Below, piece after piece: positions 63,730 to 64,000 of a stretch of DNA of 64,000 nt; the first letter of the stretch is position 1, and each line of letters starts with the position of its first letter. Source of the stretch: DATDPM01 sp963841995 (GTDB taxonomy: Bacteria; Pseudomonadota; Alphaproteobacteria; DATDPM01); the NCBI GenBank assembly GCA_963841995.1, contig CAWJEX010000018.1:124001-188000 (forward strand), in the 5' to 3' direction. The notes below the pieces were generated by a model. The model saw only the letters and a program-made list of their open reading frames with translations, did not search any database and had not been told where the DNA came from. The position numbers were made by a program, and so were the translations under genes.

Positions 63730-64000
63730 ATGCCAGTGGCTGCCATTCAAGCTGTCGGTCTCAACAAATGGTTCGGTGAAGGTGAAATCAAGACCCACGC
63801 CGTCAAGGATTTCACCTTCGACGCTCATTTCGGCGAGATGCTTTACGTGGTTGGCCCCTCCGGCAGCGGTAAGACCACCATGCTTAGCATGATCTCTGGA
63901 ATCCTCCGGCCGAACTCGGGCTCTGTAAAGATAGAGGGCACCGAGCTCTGGACCTTGACGAACGACGAGATCGCCGAGTTTCGATTGAATAAAATCGGCT
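63730..64000 (+). CDS. ABC exporter ATPase (cut by window end)
   Basis: From ATG 63730 the first 90 codons are visible with Walker A (VGPSGSGKTTMLSMISGILR), a basic AVKDFTFDAHFGEML opening and the GTELWTLTNDEIAEF Q-loop approach, as in DevA/LolD/MacB-type ATPases. It follows the permease after 2 bp. The rest lies outside the window. Confidence 0.85.
   Translation, partial: MPVAAIQAVGLNKWFGEGEIKTHAVKDFTFDAHFGEMLYVVGPSGSGKTTMLSMISGILRPNSGSVKIEGTELWTLTNDEIAEFRLNKIG

Noticed and set aside
1..64000. CRISPR arrays, rRNA genes and riboswitches
   Set aside because: No regularly spaced identical repeats, no rRNA-like conserved segments and no recognisable riboswitch core were seen on either strand.

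Overview
The window looks like a chromosomal piece of a high-GC alphaproteobacterium, probably Hyphomicrobiales or Rhodospirillales. Pointers are periplasmic transglutaminase-like cysteine peptidases, bacteriohemerythrins, an N-methylglutamate methylamine pathway, FNR/FixK-type promoter boxes, and damage at GANTC-like sites. The species cannot be named from the sequence.

Layout. 0-4 kb: partial Rap1a-like secreted protein, AT-rich HEPN-like ORF, DUF1993 protein, two bacteriohemerythrins, LysR regulator. 4.2-8.4 kb: tightly overlapped operon of a MotA/TolQ-like channel, an ExbD-like protein with a YfaP-like ectodomain, a two-TM protein and three tandem lipoprotein paralogues. 8.5-13.4 kb: convergent Gld-type ABC exporter operon. 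14-22 kb: soluble chemoreceptor, mtgA, HicAB and HigBA toxin-antitoxin modules, a transglutaminase-like peptidase with a duplicated 5' fragment, and a MITE. 22.6-28 kb: cyclophilin, hybrid histidine kinase, gene remnants, Hsp20. 28.5-31.9 kb: universal stress protein, APC permease, GNAT, gamma-glutamylcyclotransferase. 31.9-42.4 kb: apparently complete N-methylglutamate pathway (gmaS, mgsABC, mgdABCD) with an XRE-cupin regulator between its halves and a divergent LysR gene. 43.5-45.1 kb: alcohol dehydrogenase and WrbA. 45.3-48.1 kb: Zorya type II-like defence operon (ZorA, ZorB, HNH nuclease). 48.6-56.6 kb: PAS protein, ABC-F ATPase, second MITE, cNMP-domain flavoprotein reductase, and two Fe(II)/2OG oxygenases with a RidA/chorismatase-like protein. 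57-59.6 kb: second transglutaminase-like peptidase, two tRNA 3'-half fragments, IS3 transposase scrap. 59.9-64 kb: DUF3300-DUF2950 pair and a MacB/DevC-like ABC exporter running off the end.

Two cross-cutting signals stand out. Five promoters (second hemerythrin, hsp20, oxygenase operon, DUF3300 operon, ABC exporter) carry a TTGA-N6-TCAA box; in four a -10-like hexamer can be read about 30 bp beyond the box centre, so they may form one low-oxygen FNR/FixK regulon. Four conserved genes (ABC ATPase, hybrid kinase, GNAT, second oxygenase) carry single-base frameshifts, all at GAGTTC where deleting one T restores both the frame and a GAGTC (GANTC) site. That suggests a systematic sequencing error at CcrM-methylated sites rather than four separate gene deaths.
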